Source: Pseudomonadota bacterium
GTDB lineage: Bacteria; Pseudomonadota; Alphaproteobacteria; Rhodobacterales; Rhodobacteraceae
Length of the DNA: 64,000 bases
Reading direction: 5' to 3'
NCBI GenBank assembly: GCA_963205235.1
Contig: CAUJIP010000131.1
Coordinates: forward strand, 1-64,000
Below, piece by piece: positions 41,626 through 50,298 of this stretch. The first letter of the stretch is position 1; each line of letters begins with the position of its first letter. Under the pieces are notes generated by a model. It was not told the origin of the DNA. It saw nothing but the letters and a program-made list of their open reading frames with translations, and made no database searches. The position numbers and the translations under genes were made by a program.

Positions 41626-44463
41626 TCACGCCGCGTCCAGCACCGGGCGCAACAGCGCCATCGGATGGGCGCGCAAGGTCAGGCGCATCGACACGTAATC
41701 CTCGACCACCGCCTCGCCCAATGTCATCTCGCGGAACTGGACCGCCGGTTCCACGATCCCCTCGCCCTCCATATCCGTCGCGAACAGGGGCAGGGGGCTG
41801 CCGCCCGCAATCGCCTCGGCCTGCCACAGCGCCTCACGCCGCGTGAGGCCCAGGGCCGCAAACACATCCGCCTCGGCCAGCCGGGTCAGCGTCGCAGACC
41901 CCACCCCCGCCCGCCGCCAGACATCCTGCACCGCAAGGTAGCCATTCCCCCGCGCCCCGGTGATCCAGCGCGCCTCTTCCTCGGCAATCCCCCGGATCTG
42001 CCGGAACCCCAGCCGCAAGGCCAGTTGCGGCCCCCCCGCCCTGTCCAGCCATTCCATCCGGTTGTCCCAGGTGCTGGCATTGATGCAGGGCGGCAGCACC
42101 GTCACCCCATGTTCCCGCGCATCCCGCACGATCTGCGCCGGGGCATAGAATCCCATGGGCTGAGAATTCAGCAACGCACAGGCAAAGATCCCCGGCTGGT
42201 GCCGCTTGATCCAGGCGCTGGCGTAAACCAGCAGCGCAAACGACGCCGCGTGGCTTTCCGGGAAGCCGTAACTCCCGAACCCCTCGATCTGCGCGAAACA
42301 GCGGCGCGCGAAATCCTCGTCATAGCCCTTGGCCAGCATCCCCCCGATGAACCGGTCACTGAATTCGCTGACCGACCCATGCTTCTTGAACGTCGCCAAG
42401 GACCGCCGCAGCCGGTCCGCCTCATCGGGCGAAAACCCCGCCCCCACGATGGCAATCTGCATCGCCTGTTCCTGAAACAGCGGCACCCCCAGCGTCTTTG
42501 ACAGCACCTTGCCCAACTCATCCGAGGGGAAACTCACCACCTCCTGCCCGTTCCGCCGCCGCAGGAAGGGATGCACCATGTCGCCCTGAATGGGGCCCGG
42601 CCGGATGATCGCGACCTGAATGACGAGGTCGTAGAAACACTTCGGTTTCATCCGGGGCAGGAAATTCATCTGCGCCCGGGATTCCACCTGAAAGACGCCT
42701 AAGGAGTCCGCCCGGCACAGCATCCGATAGGTCTCCGGGTCCTCGGGCGGCAGGGTCGCCAGGTCAAACCGCTGGTGCAGGTGGCTGTCCATCAGGTCGA
42801 ACGCCTTGCGCAGACAAGACAGCATCCCCAGGGCCAGAATGTCGATCTTCAGGATCTTCAGCGTGTCGATGTCATCCTTGTCCCAGGGGATGATCGTCCG
42901 GTCCTCCATCGTGGCGTTTTCCACCGGGCACAACTCATCCAGCCGCCCCTCGGTGATGATGAACCCGCCGACATGCTGCGACAGATGCCGGGGGAAACCC
43001 TGAATCTCATCCACCAGCGCCATGGTCTGCACCAGCCGCCGATCCCCCGGATCCAGCCCGATCTCCCGCAGCCGCGTCTCCGTCACCGCCTTCGGCCCGC
43101 CCCAGCCCCAGATCTGGCTGGACATGGCGGCCAAAGTATCCCCCGACAGACCCATCGCACGGCCCACCTCGCGCACCGCGCGCTTGCCGCGATAATGGAT
43201 CACCGTGGCGCACAGCCCCGCGCGGTGGCGACCGTAACGCTCATAGATATGCTGGATCACCTCTTCCCGGCGTTCGTGTTCGAAGTCGACGTCGATATCG
43301 GGCGGCTCGTTCCGCGCCTCGCTGATGAAGCGCTCAAACACCATCGTCCCGATTTCCGGGGAAACCGAGGTCACCCCAAGGGCATAGCAAACCACCGAAT
43401 TCGCCGCCGACCCCCGCCCCTGACACAGGATGCCCCGCGACCGGGCAAAGGCCACGATGTCATGTACGGTCAGGAAATAGGGCTCATAGCGCAGCTTGGC
43501 GATCAGCTTGAGTTCATGCGCCATCTGCGCCGACGCCCGGTCCGGCACGCCTTCGGGGTAGCGCCAGCGCAAGCCCGCCTCAGCCAATCGCGCCAGCCGT
43601 TCTGCCGCCGTCTCGCCGGGGGCATTCTCGGAAGGGTATTCATAACTCAGCTCATCCAGCGAAAACGCCGCCCGCGCCACAACCTCTCCCGCCCGATGCA
43701 CCGCCGCCTCGAACCCCGCGAACAGGCGCAGCATTTCGGCTTCCGATCGCAACCGCCCTTCGTTGTTCGGCAGCGCCCTGCGCCCCAGCTTGTCGACCGT
43801 CACCCCCAGCCGGATCGCCGTCAGCACATCGGCGAGCCGCCGCCGCTTGCCATGGTGCAGGAATGGGAGGGCAGTGGCGACCGTAGGCAGGCCAAGGCTT
43901 TCGGCCAGCCGGGTCAGCCGGGTAAAGCGTTCCCGGTCCTGCCCGTCATAGCGCGGCGCCAGCGCCAGACCGACCTGCCCCGGAAACCGCTGCGCCAACC
44001 GCCCAAGATGTGCCTTCCACAGCTTCGGCTCCATCGTGTCGCCCACCACGGCCAGTGTCAGCCGCTGATCCGGCGGCAGGACCAGCATCTCCATCCCCTG
44101 ACCCCAGTCGAGAAGGTCCGACAGCTCCAGCCGACATTCCCCCTTCGGCGCGCGCAACTGCCCAAGGCTGAGCATCCGGCACAGCCGCCCCCATCCCCCC
44201 CGGTCGCGCGGCAGGACGGTCACCTGAAACCCGTCCGCCAGCACGATCCGCGCCGCCGGGATCAGCCGCACCACCGGCCCCCCGTCCCGCGCCATCTCCC
44301 GCGCCTTCGTATGCGCCCGCACAATCCCCGCGACCGAGTTCACATCGGCCACGGCGAGGGCCGGCATCCGCAATTCGGCGGCGCGCAGCATCATCTCCTC
44401 GGGATGCGACGCCCCGGTGAGGAAGGTGAAGTTCGTGAGCGTGGAAAGCTCCACGAAGGGCAT
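41626..44463 (-). CDS. dnaE2: Error-prone DNA polymerase DnaE2, C-terminally truncated
   Basis: 945 residues from the ATG at 44463 (MPFVELSTLTNFTFLTGASH); family members usually have about 1050-1150. PHP, palm and fingers are present, including the catalytic DIDVDFEH and the Asp in IDILALGML, plus the helix-hairpin-helix region. The chain stops at MRLTLRAHPMALLRPVLDAA, where relatives continue for about 100-130 residues with the OB-fold and tail. The stop abuts a half REP repeat. Its usual partners imuA and imuB are not next to it. Mutagenic repair activity is therefore uncertain. Confidence 0.85.
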   Translation of the reverse strand: MPFVELSTLTNFTFLTGASHPEEMMLRAAELRMPALAVADVNSVAGIVRAHTKAREMARDGGPVVRLIPAARIVLADGFQVTVLPRDRGGWGRLCRMLSLGQLRAPKGECRLELSDLLDWGQGMEMLVLPPDQRLTLAVVGDTMEPKLWKAHLGRLAQRFPGQVGLALAPRYDGQDRERFTRLTRLAESLGLPTVATALPFLHHGKRRRLADVLTAIRLGVTVDKLGRRALPNNEGRLRSEAEMLRLFAGFEAAVHRAGEVVARAAFSLDELSYEYPSENAPGETAAERLARLAEAGLRWRYPEGVPDRASAQMAHELKLIAKLRYEPYFLTVHDIVAFARSRGILCQGRGSAANSVVCYALGVTSVSPEIGTMVFERFISEARNEPPDIDVDFEHERREEVIQHIYERYGRHRAGLCATVIHYRGKRAVREVGRAMGLSGDTLAAMSSQIWGWGGPKAVTETRLREIGLDPGDRRLVQTMALVDEIQGFPRHLSQHVGGFIITEGRLDELCPVENATMEDRTIIPWDKDDIDTLKILKIDILALGMLSCLRKAFDLMDSHLHQRFDLATLPPEDPETYRMLCRADSLGVFQVESRAQMNFLPRMKPKCFYDLVIQVAIIRPGPIQGDMVHPFLRRRNGQEVVSFPSDELGKVLSKTLGVPLFQEQAMQIAIVGAGFSPDEADRLRRSLATFKKHGSVSEFSDRFIGGMLAKGYDEDFARRCFAQIEGFGSYGFPESHAASFALLVYASAWIKRHQPGIFACALLNSQPMGFYAPAQIVRDAREHGVTVLPPCINASTWDNRMEWLDRAGGPQLALRLGFRQIRGIAEEEARWITGARGNGYLAVQDVWRRAGVGSATLTRLAEADVFAALGLTRREALWQAEAIAGGSPLPLFATDMEGEGIVEPAVQFREMTLGEAVVEDYVSMRLTLRAHPMALLRPVLDAA

Positions 44464-44822
44464 GGGCGACTCGGGGGTTGCGAACAAATGGAGAACATTC
44501 TGCCACGCTCGCGCCCCGCAGACCAGCCGGGTCGCGCCTTCCAGCGGTTTTCAAAGTGAGCGCCCCTTTCAGGGCCGCAAGTCCTTTGTCTCGCCTCTGG
44601 CCTGCGGCCAACCGGCTCGGGCATTGGGGGCGCTTCGCCCCCCACGCCGGTTTGCCGGAAGGGGCAAACCGGCTTCCCCCCGAGGATATTTGGCGAAGAG
44701 AAGGGGGGGAAAGGGGTGCCGATGGGCTGGCGGGAGGTGTTAAAAAACCCCTAACGTCCACAACCAACCCATTGATTTAAATAGACTCTGAGAATCCGTC
44801 CACCGTGGACACTTTCGCCCCC
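44464..44822. other. Gene-free region with hairpins upstream of dnaE2
   Basis: 359 bp without a supportable gene. It holds the family 3 repeat (44626-44692), an AT-rich stretch (44771-44797) with GACTC (44784-44788) and GAATC (44792-44796), and a perfect dyad GTCCAC-C-GTGGAC (44798-44810). GTTAAAAAACCCCTAAC also lies here. On the minus strand the dyad followed by GGGGTTTTTT could end the transglycosylase message. I see no LexA-type box before dnaE2. Confidence 0.6.
44626..44692 (-). repeat. Family 3 repeat (copy 1), inverted partner at 48390
   Basis: 67 nt whose reverse complement matches 48390-48456 at 64 of 67 positions. It contains two perfect hairpins: GGGGGCG-cttc-type (44626-44643) and GCCGGTTTGCC with GGCAAACCGGC (44646-44673), followed by CCCCCCGAGGATATTTG. 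CCCCGAGGATATTT is a motif I recall as frequent between genes in Rhodobacteraceae. Confidence 0.85.
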
Positions 44823-46100
44823 TCATCGCAGTAGCGTCAGCACCTCAAGGCTCGGATACCCGTCCGGCACCAGCCCCCGCGCCTTCTGGAAGGCCTTCAC
44901 CGCCGCCACCGTTTTCGGCCCCATCCGCCCGTCGACCCCGCCCGGATCAAAGCCCGCCTTGCCCAGCAGGTCCTGCAACTCCTTCCGCTCCTCCAAGGTA
45001 AGCGCCCGCAACTCGCGGGGCCAGTCAGCCTGGATCGGCAGGCCCCCCCGAAGCTGGTCCGACAGGTTCCCGATCGCCACCACATAGGCGTCGGCGGTGT
45101 TGTATTTCTCGATCACCTGGAAGTTCGGCCAGATCAGGAACGCCGCGCCCCGGTGCCCGCCGGGGAGGAGGATCGACCCCGGTCCATGGTCCGGCAAGTC
45201 GCCCCCCGTGACCAGCCGCACCCCCATCGCCTGCCAGTCGGCGACCGGCTTCACCACCCGTTCCGTGGACTGATCGTAGTCGAACCCTTCCGGCAGCACC
45301 ACCTCCACCCCCCAGGGCTGCCCCTTGGTCCAGCCCCAGTGCCGCAGATAGTTGGCGGTCGAGGCCAAGGCATCCGCAGGATCATCCCCCCACAGGTTCC
45401 GCTTGCCATCGCCGTCGAAATCGACCGCGAACTTCTCCCAGCTCGACGGCATGAACTGGGTATGCCCGGAAGCCCCCGCCCATGAGCCGGTGAAATCCTC
45501 CACATGCCCGCCCTGAACGATCCGCAAGGCCGCGATCAGCTCCGCCTCGAAGAACGCCCCCCGCCGCCCTTCATAGGCGAGCGTCGCCAAGGACCCCAGC
45601 ACCGGCAGATCGCCGCGATAGGTGCCATAGGCGCTTTCCAGGCCCCAGACGGCGACGACGACTTCCTTCTCGACGCCATATTCCGCCTCGATCCGGTCCA
45701 GCAAATCCCGGTTCGCCGCAATCGCCTGCAACCCCAGCGTCACCCGATCCCCGGAGACCGCCGTGTCCAGATAATCCCAGATCGTCTTGGTGAATTCATT
45801 CTGGCTCCGGTCGCGCTCCACGACACCCGCGTTGAACTCCACCCCCCGCATCGCGGCATCGAAAGTCGCCGCCGGAATGCCAGCCTCAAGAGCCCGGGTG
45901 CGGAACCCGGCAAGCCAATCCTCCAGCCCTGCCTGACTGCCCATCTCGACACCTTCTTCCGCCACCGGATCGGGCAAGATCGTCTGCGCCGCCCCAGCGC
46001 CACAGGTCAGCATCCCCACCAGAAACGCGACAATTCGATTCAAATTGCGCTTCCTCTTGGTCCAAATACTCAAAAGGCAACCCGCGCCACCGCCGGTCAT
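44823..46100 (-). CDS. Lytic murein transglycosylase (MltB/SLT_2) with peptidoglycan-binding domain
   Basis: 425 residues. Cleaves the glycan strand of peptidoglycan in the periplasm. The catalytic Glu is in AVWGLESAYGTYRGD; GASGHTQFMPSSWEKFAVDFDG and ASTANYLRHWGW are typical of the MltB family. The C-terminal 60 residues (LQDLLGKAGFDPGGVDGRMGPKT in part) are a PG-binding_1 domain. The signal sequence is RIVAFLVGMLTCGAGAAQT. The ATG at 46100 overlaps the rnr stop (ATGA), giving a long n-region; a TTG about 18 codons on is an alternative. Confidence 0.9.
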   Translation of the reverse strand: MTGGGAGCLLSIWTKRKRNLNRIVAFLVGMLTCGAGAAQTILPDPVAEEGVEMGSQAGLEDWLAGFRTRALEAGIPAATFDAAMRGVEFNAGVVERDRSQNEFTKTIWDYLDTAVSGDRVTLGLQAIAANRDLLDRIEAEYGVEKEVVVAVWGLESAYGTYRGDLPVLGSLATLAYEGRRGAFFEAELIAALRIVQGGHVEDFTGSWAGASGHTQFMPSSWEKFAVDFDGDGKRNLWGDDPADALASTANYLRHWGWTKGQPWGVEVVLPEGFDYDQSTERVVKPVADWQAMGVRLVTGGDLPDHGPGSILLPGGHRGAAFLIWPNFQVIEKYNTADAYVVAIGNLSDQLRGGLPIQADWPRELRALTLEERKELQDLLGKAGFDPGGVDGRMGPKTVAAVKAFQKARGLVPDGYPSLEVLTLLR

Positions 46101-48328
46101 CGCCGCTTGCGCACCAGCCGCCGTTTCGCCGCCGCCTGCGCGGGTTTGCGGGGCTGGTACTTGCCCCCCTTCCGCCGGGGCGGCCGCATCGTCGCGCCTT
46201 CGACCGACAGCAGTTCCAGGATCAGCCCGCCCGTCACCGGCACGGCTTCGGACAGCCGCACGATCACCTTTTGGCCAAGCCCAAGCGTCACCCCGGTTTC
46301 CGAACCACGCAGGGTCTGGCTGCCCTCATCGTAGTGGAAGAACTCCCGCCCCAGGGCGCGGATCGGGATCAGCCCATCGGCCCCGGTTTCGTCCAGCCGC
46401 ACGAACAGCCCGAACCGCTGTACCCCGGAAATCCGCCCCGCGAATTCCGCCCCGACCCGGTCCGCCAGATAGGCCGCCAGGTACCGGTCATTCGTGTCCC
46501 GCTCTGCCGCCATGCTGCGCCGCTCGGCTTCGGAGATCAGCTTCCCGGTTTCCTCCAGGTTCTCTTCGTCCCAAGCCGACAGCCCATCCTTGCCCCAGCC
46601 ATGCCCCGCAATAAGGGCGCGATGGACGATCAGGTCGGAATAGCGCCGGATCGGGCTGGTGAAATGGGCATAGTTCTGCAGCGCCAGCCCGAAATGGCCA
46701 AAGTTCTCCGGGTGGTAATAGGCTTGGGTCATCGACCGCAGGGTGGAGAGGTTGATGAGTTCGTCAAACTCGGTCCCCTGCGCCTGAGACAACAACTGGT
46801 TCAGGTGCCGCGTCTGCAAAACCTGCCCCTTGGCCAGCGTCAACCCCGCGCCTTCCGCCACTTCGCGCAAGCCTTCCAGCTTCTGCGGTGAGGGTTCCTC
46901 GTGCACCCGGAACAGCAAGGGTCGCTTCAGCCGGATCAACTCCTCCGCCGCCGCGACGTTGGCGAGGATCATGCAATCCTCGATCAGCCGATGCGCCAGA
47001 AGCCGCTCCTTGAAGGCGACACTGGTCACCCGGCCCTGATCGTCGATCTCGATCTTCCGTTCCGGCAGTTCAAGATCCAGCGGCTGCCGCGCCTCCCGTG
47101 CGCGCGCAAGCGCGGCATAGGCGGCATACAGCGGCTTCAGGATCGGCTCCAGCAAGGGCGCGGTCTTGTCGTCCGGGCTGCCATCCACCGCCGCCTGCAC
47201 CTGCGCGTAATGCAAGGAGGCGACCGACCGCATCATCCCCCGCACGAACCGGTGGCTGCGCTTGTGTCCCCCGGCGTCGATCACCATCCGCACCGCAATA
47301 CAGGCCCGGTCCACGCCTTCATGCAGGGAACAGAGGTCCCCCGACAGGATATCGGGCAGCATCGGCACCACCCGGTCGGGAAAATAGGTCGAGTTCCCCC
47401 GCTTCCGCGCCTCACGGTCCAAGGCACTACCGGGCGTCACGTAATGCGCGACATCGGCAATGGCGACCCAGATGACAAAGCCGCCGATGTTGCCGGGGTC
47501 CTTGTCAACCTCGGCATAGACCGCATCGTCGCGGTCGCGGGCATCTACCGGGTCGATGGTGACCAGCGGCAGGTCGCGCAAGTCCTCACGCCCCACCATA
47601 CCCACAGGCTCGGCCCGGTCAGCCTCAAGAATGACCGCATCGGGGAATGTGTCGGGAATCCCGTGCTGGTGAATGGCGATCAGCGACGCCGCCCGCGGCC
47701 CCGCCGGGTCACCCAGCCGCGCCACGATCCGCGCCGCTGGCAGGCCCAACCGGCGACCGCCAACCGCCTCGGCCTCCACCAGTTCCCCATCCTTGGCGCC
47801 CGCCATCATGTCAGAGGCCACGCGCCATTCCTTGTCGTCGCCCTTGCCCACGGGCACGATCCGCCCACCTTCGGACCCGGCGCGAAAAATACCCAACACC
47901 TTTGCCGGGTTCGACCCCAAGGCCCGGATCAGGCGCGCCTCATAGGCATAGTCGTCCAGATCGACCTTGGCCAAACGCGCCAGAATCCGGTCACCCGCGC
48001 CCAGAGCCGGATCGCCCTTCTTCAGAATGATCAGGATGCGCGGCCCTTCCTCGACCCCCTCTTCCAGCGGTTTCGCGTAAAGATCGCCGTTCCCATCCGG
48101 CGGCAGCACCTGCAACACCGCCACGGGGGGCAACACGCCCTTTTCATGGAACCGCCGCGCGGTCTTTTCGACCACGCCTTCGCCTTCAAGCTCACGCAGC
48201 AGACGCTTCAACTCGATGCGCTGATCGCCCTTGATGCCAAAGGCCTTGGCAATGTCACGCTTGGCCGCAAGGCCGGGGTTCTGGGAAATCCACTGGCGGA
48301 TTTCGTCCTTGGAAGGAAGTGTTTTCAT
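46097..48328 (-). CDS. rnr: Ribonuclease R
   Basis: 743 residues. Processive 3-prime to 5-prime exoribonuclease that degrades structured RNA. An N-terminal winged-helix and cold-shock domains precede the RNB domain with its acidic catalytic cluster (IDPVDARDRDDAVYAE). FHFTSPIRRYSDLIVHR-like block (AHFTSPIRRYSDLIVHRAL), a C-terminal S1 domain and a basic tail (RRKGGKYQPRK) complete the architecture. The stop overlaps the transglycosylase start, so the two are translationally coupled. Confidence 0.95.
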   Translation of the reverse strand: MKTLPSKDEIRQWISQNPGLAAKRDIAKAFGIKGDQRIELKRLLRELEGEGVVEKTARRFHEKGVLPPVAVLQVLPPDGNGDLYAKPLEEGVEEGPRILIILKKGDPALGAGDRILARLAKVDLDDYAYEARLIRALGSNPAKVLGIFRAGSEGGRIVPVGKGDDKEWRVASDMMAGAKDGELVEAEAVGGRRLGLPAARIVARLGDPAGPRAASLIAIHQHGIPDTFPDAVILEADRAEPVGMVGREDLRDLPLVTIDPVDARDRDDAVYAEVDKDPGNIGGFVIWVAIADVAHYVTPGSALDREARKRGNSTYFPDRVVPMLPDILSGDLCSLHEGVDRACIAVRMVIDAGGHKRSHRFVRGMMRSVASLHYAQVQAAVDGSPDDKTAPLLEPILKPLYAAYAALARAREARQPLDLELPERKIEIDDQGRVTSVAFKERLLAHRLIEDCMILANVAAAEELIRLKRPLLFRVHEEPSPQKLEGLREVAEGAGLTLAKGQVLQTRHLNQLLSQAQGTEFDELINLSTLRSMTQAYYHPENFGHFGLALQNYAHFTSPIRRYSDLIVHRALIAGHGWGKDGLSAWDEENLEETGKLISEAERRSMAAERDTNDRYLAAYLADRVGAEFAGRISGVQRFGLFVRLDETGADGLIPIRALGREFFHYDEGSQTLRGSETGVTLGLGQKVIVRLSEAVPVTGGLILELLSVEGATMRPPRRKGGKYQPRKPAQAAAKRRLVRKRR

Positions 48329-48389
48329 GCCCCAAGCCCTAGCACGACACCTGCGGAAACACTACCCAACCCTGCCGTTCACATTTGCA

Positions 48390-48456
48390 CAAATATCCTC
48401 GGGGGGAAGCCGGTTTGCCGCTTCCGGCAAACCGGCATGGGGGGCGAAGCACCCCC
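48390..48456 (+). repeat. Family 3 repeat (copy 2), inverted partner at 44626
   Basis: CAAATATCCTCGGGGGGAAG begins the unit, followed by the perfect hairpin GCCGGTTTGCC/GGCAAACCGGC (48409-48436) and GGGGGGCGAAGCACCCCC. It is the mirror of 44626-44692, with three differences. It lies between the rnr start and the dapE stop. Confidence 0.85.
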
Positions 48457-48556
48457 ACCTTCGAGGAGGAGGCGAAGCCCGACGACGAGGCAAAAGGTCT
48501 TCGCGGCTGCCAAGCCGCTCAATCTGGGTCCCGACGGCCGGTCAAGGCCACCAGTC

Positions 48557-49705
48557 TCAGGCGAAATAGTCCTGCAGGATCCGGCCATAGATCGCCTTCA
48601 ACTGGTGGATATGCGCGACCTCCACCCGTTCGTCGACCTGATGCATGGTCTTGCCGACCAGCCCGAATTCGACCACCGGGCAATGGTCCTTGATGAACCG
48701 CGCATCCGACGTGCCGCCGCTGGTCGAGGCTTGCGGCTTCCGTCCGGTCTCGGCTTGCACCGCCCGCGAGATCAGGTCGGACAATTCCCCCGGCGGTGTC
48801 AGAAAGCTTTCCCCGGCGATCGAGATCTTCAGGTCGATCTGCACCCCCGTCGCCTCGGCCACCGCCTCGGCTTCCGACCGCAACCAGCGCGACAGCGTGT
48901 CGCCGGAATGGGTGTCGTTGAACCGGATGTTGATCCGTGCCGTTGCACGGGCCGGGATCACATTGCCAGCCGGGTTTCCGCAATCGACCGTGGTGATCGC
49001 CAGGGTAGAGGGGTCGAAATGCTGCGTCCCCCGGTCCAACGGTTCGGCATCCAGCTTGGCCAAAAGCTTCACCAGCGCCGACAGCGGGTTCTTCGCCCGG
49101 TGCGGATAGGCCGAATGGCCCTGCACCCCGGTCGCGGTGATATCTACCGTCAACGATCCGCGACGACCGATCTTCATCATGTCGCCCATCTCGAACGGGC
49201 AGGTCGGTTCGCCCACCAGGCAATGCGTCATCCGCTCGCCGTTGAAGGCCATCCAGTCCAGGATCGCCATGGTTCCGTCGACACCGTCCGCCTCTTCATC
49301 GCCGGTGATCGCGATGATCACCGATCCGTCGGGCGGTGTCTCGCGCACGAAATCCACCGCCGCCGCGACAAAGGCGGCAACGCCCGACTTCATGTCGCAG
49401 GCCCCCCGGCCATACATCATGCCATCGACGATTTCCGCGCCGAACGGGTCATGCGTCCAGGCCTTGGCATCGCCCACCGGCACCACATCCGTATGGCCGT
49501 TGAACCCAAAGGCCTTGTTCGCCCCTGCCTTGCCCCAGCGCGCATAAAGATTGGCAATCCCGCCCCGGTCCACCCGTTTGCAGTCAAACCCTGCCAAGGC
49601 AAGCACTTCGGCCAACAAGGGGATCGCCCCACCATCGGCAGGGGTCACCGAAGGGCAACGGATCAGCCGGGCGGTCAGATCAACGGGGTCAAGCGCTTGG
49701 GTCAT
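48557..49705 (-). CDS. dapE: Succinyl-diaminopimelate desuccinylase
   Basis: 382 residues. M20 metallohydrolase of the succinylase branch of lysine/DAP synthesis. Metal and catalytic motifs: [44 protein letters not shown] at the start and [12 protein letters not shown] with HQVDERV near the end separate DapE from ArgE. The start at 49705 is chosen over a longer frame that runs through a REP-like repeat. dapD lies 5 kb away on the same strand. Confidence 0.94.
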   Translation of the reverse strand: MTQALDPVDLTARLIRCPSVTPADGGAIPLLAEVLALAGFDCKRVDRGGIANLYARWGKAGANKAFGFNGHTDVVPVGDAKAWTHDPFGAEIVDGMMYGRGACDMKSGVAAFVAAAVDFVRETPPDGSVIIAITGDEEADGVDGTMAILDWMAFNGERMTHCLVGEPTCPFEMGDMMKIGRRGSLTVDITATGVQGHSAYPHRAKNPLSALVKLLAKLDAEPLDRGTQHFDPSTLAITTVDCGNPAGNVIPARATARINIRFNDTHSGDTLSRWLRSEAEAVAEATGVQIDLKISIAGESFLTPPGELSDLISRAVQAETGRKPQASTSGGTSDARFIKDHCPVVEFGLVGKTMHQVDERVEVAHIHQLKAIYGRILQDYFA

Positions 49706-49786
49706 CTTGGGGTCACACTGCAAGGGTCGCGGGCAGTCATGCCTATCGCCTTGCGCCCGCAATCTCAAGACGGACTGTCCAGCGAG

Positions 49787-49882
49787 GTGCTCCTCGCTCG
49801 GCTCCGCCTGCTTGTCGCTGACTTCGCCCAGACTGCACCCAGACAAGCGATGAGCGGTCGAAGACCAGCGAAGAGCGGCCTT
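49787..49882. repeat. REP-like hairpin repeat, family 1 (copy 6, diverged)
   Basis: Left arm GGTGCTCCTCGCTCGGCTCC then GCCTGCTTGTCGCTGAC; right arm GACAAGCGATGAGCGGTCGA then AGACCAGCGAAGAGCGGCC. They pair imperfectly over about 38 nt. The GCGATGAGCG and AGCGAAGAGCG words are shared with copy 5. It lies between dapE and the next minus-strand gene. Confidence 0.6.
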
Positions 49883-49891
49883 TGGAAGATA

Positions 49892-50227
49892 TCAGTCGAA
49901 AAACGGCGTCATCTCGGCCACCACGACCGAGTTCTCCGCCAGCGCCCGGTCCATCAGCGCGCGTTCTTCGGGGTCGATATCTTCGCCCGCTTTCTCGCGG
50001 TCTTCCAGTGACCCGTGGCCGGTCACTTCCAGCGGCGCAAGGTCCGCCTCTTTCAGGATCGCCACCGTTTCCCGCACCGCTTCGGCCTCATCCACACCGC
50101 TGGCATAGATCACCAACCCCGCCCCGGTCGCCTTGTCCGGCAACCCGTCGCCCGCCTTGCGGCCCACTTCGACGACCAGCGTGTACACCTGCTGCGGCCG
50201 CTTCGGCTTGTCGGTCGGGGTTTCCAT
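49892..50227 (-). CDS. Small cytoplasmic protein of unknown function
   Basis: 111 residues without signal or membrane segments. It has a basic start (PTDKPKRPQQVYTLVVEVGRK), a TGAGLVIYASGVDEAEAVRETVAILKEADL segment (shown in part: GLVIYASGVDEAEAVRE) and an acidic C-terminus. The alternation of strand and helix suggests a small alpha/beta fold. AAGGAT precedes the ATG. I recognise no family. It is bounded by a REP-like repeat downstream and the multicopper oxidase gene upstream on the same strand. Confidence 0.65.
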   Translation of the reverse strand: METPTDKPKRPQQVYTLVVEVGRKAGDGLPDKATGAGLVIYASGVDEAEAVRETVAILKEADLAPLEVTGHGSLEDREKAGEDIDPEERALMDRALAENSVVVAEMTPFFD

Positions 50228-50298
50228 CGTCTTGATCCTTGGAGCAGGGGCTTTCGCCCGTGGTGCCTTGCCCCATCCGTCATGTCAACCGCGCCGCC

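Noticed and set aside
40744..44463. Restriction-modification system made of DUF3883 protein and a methyltransferase
   Set aside because: No DNA methyltransferase lies nearby; CcrM is 38 kb away and is an orphan cell-cycle enzyme.
44771..44822. Replication-associated or SOS box in the AT-rich stretch before dnaE2
   Set aside because: The sequence has GANTC sites and a GTCCAC dyad but no LexA consensus (GTTC-N7-GTTC in alphaproteobacteria) and lies beyond the family 3 repeat.
46901..50011. A 1036-codon open frame on the plus strand across rnr and dapE
   Set aside because: It is antisense to two clear genes, rich in Arg, His, Gln and Pro, and lacks any motif; long shadow frames are expected at this GC content.
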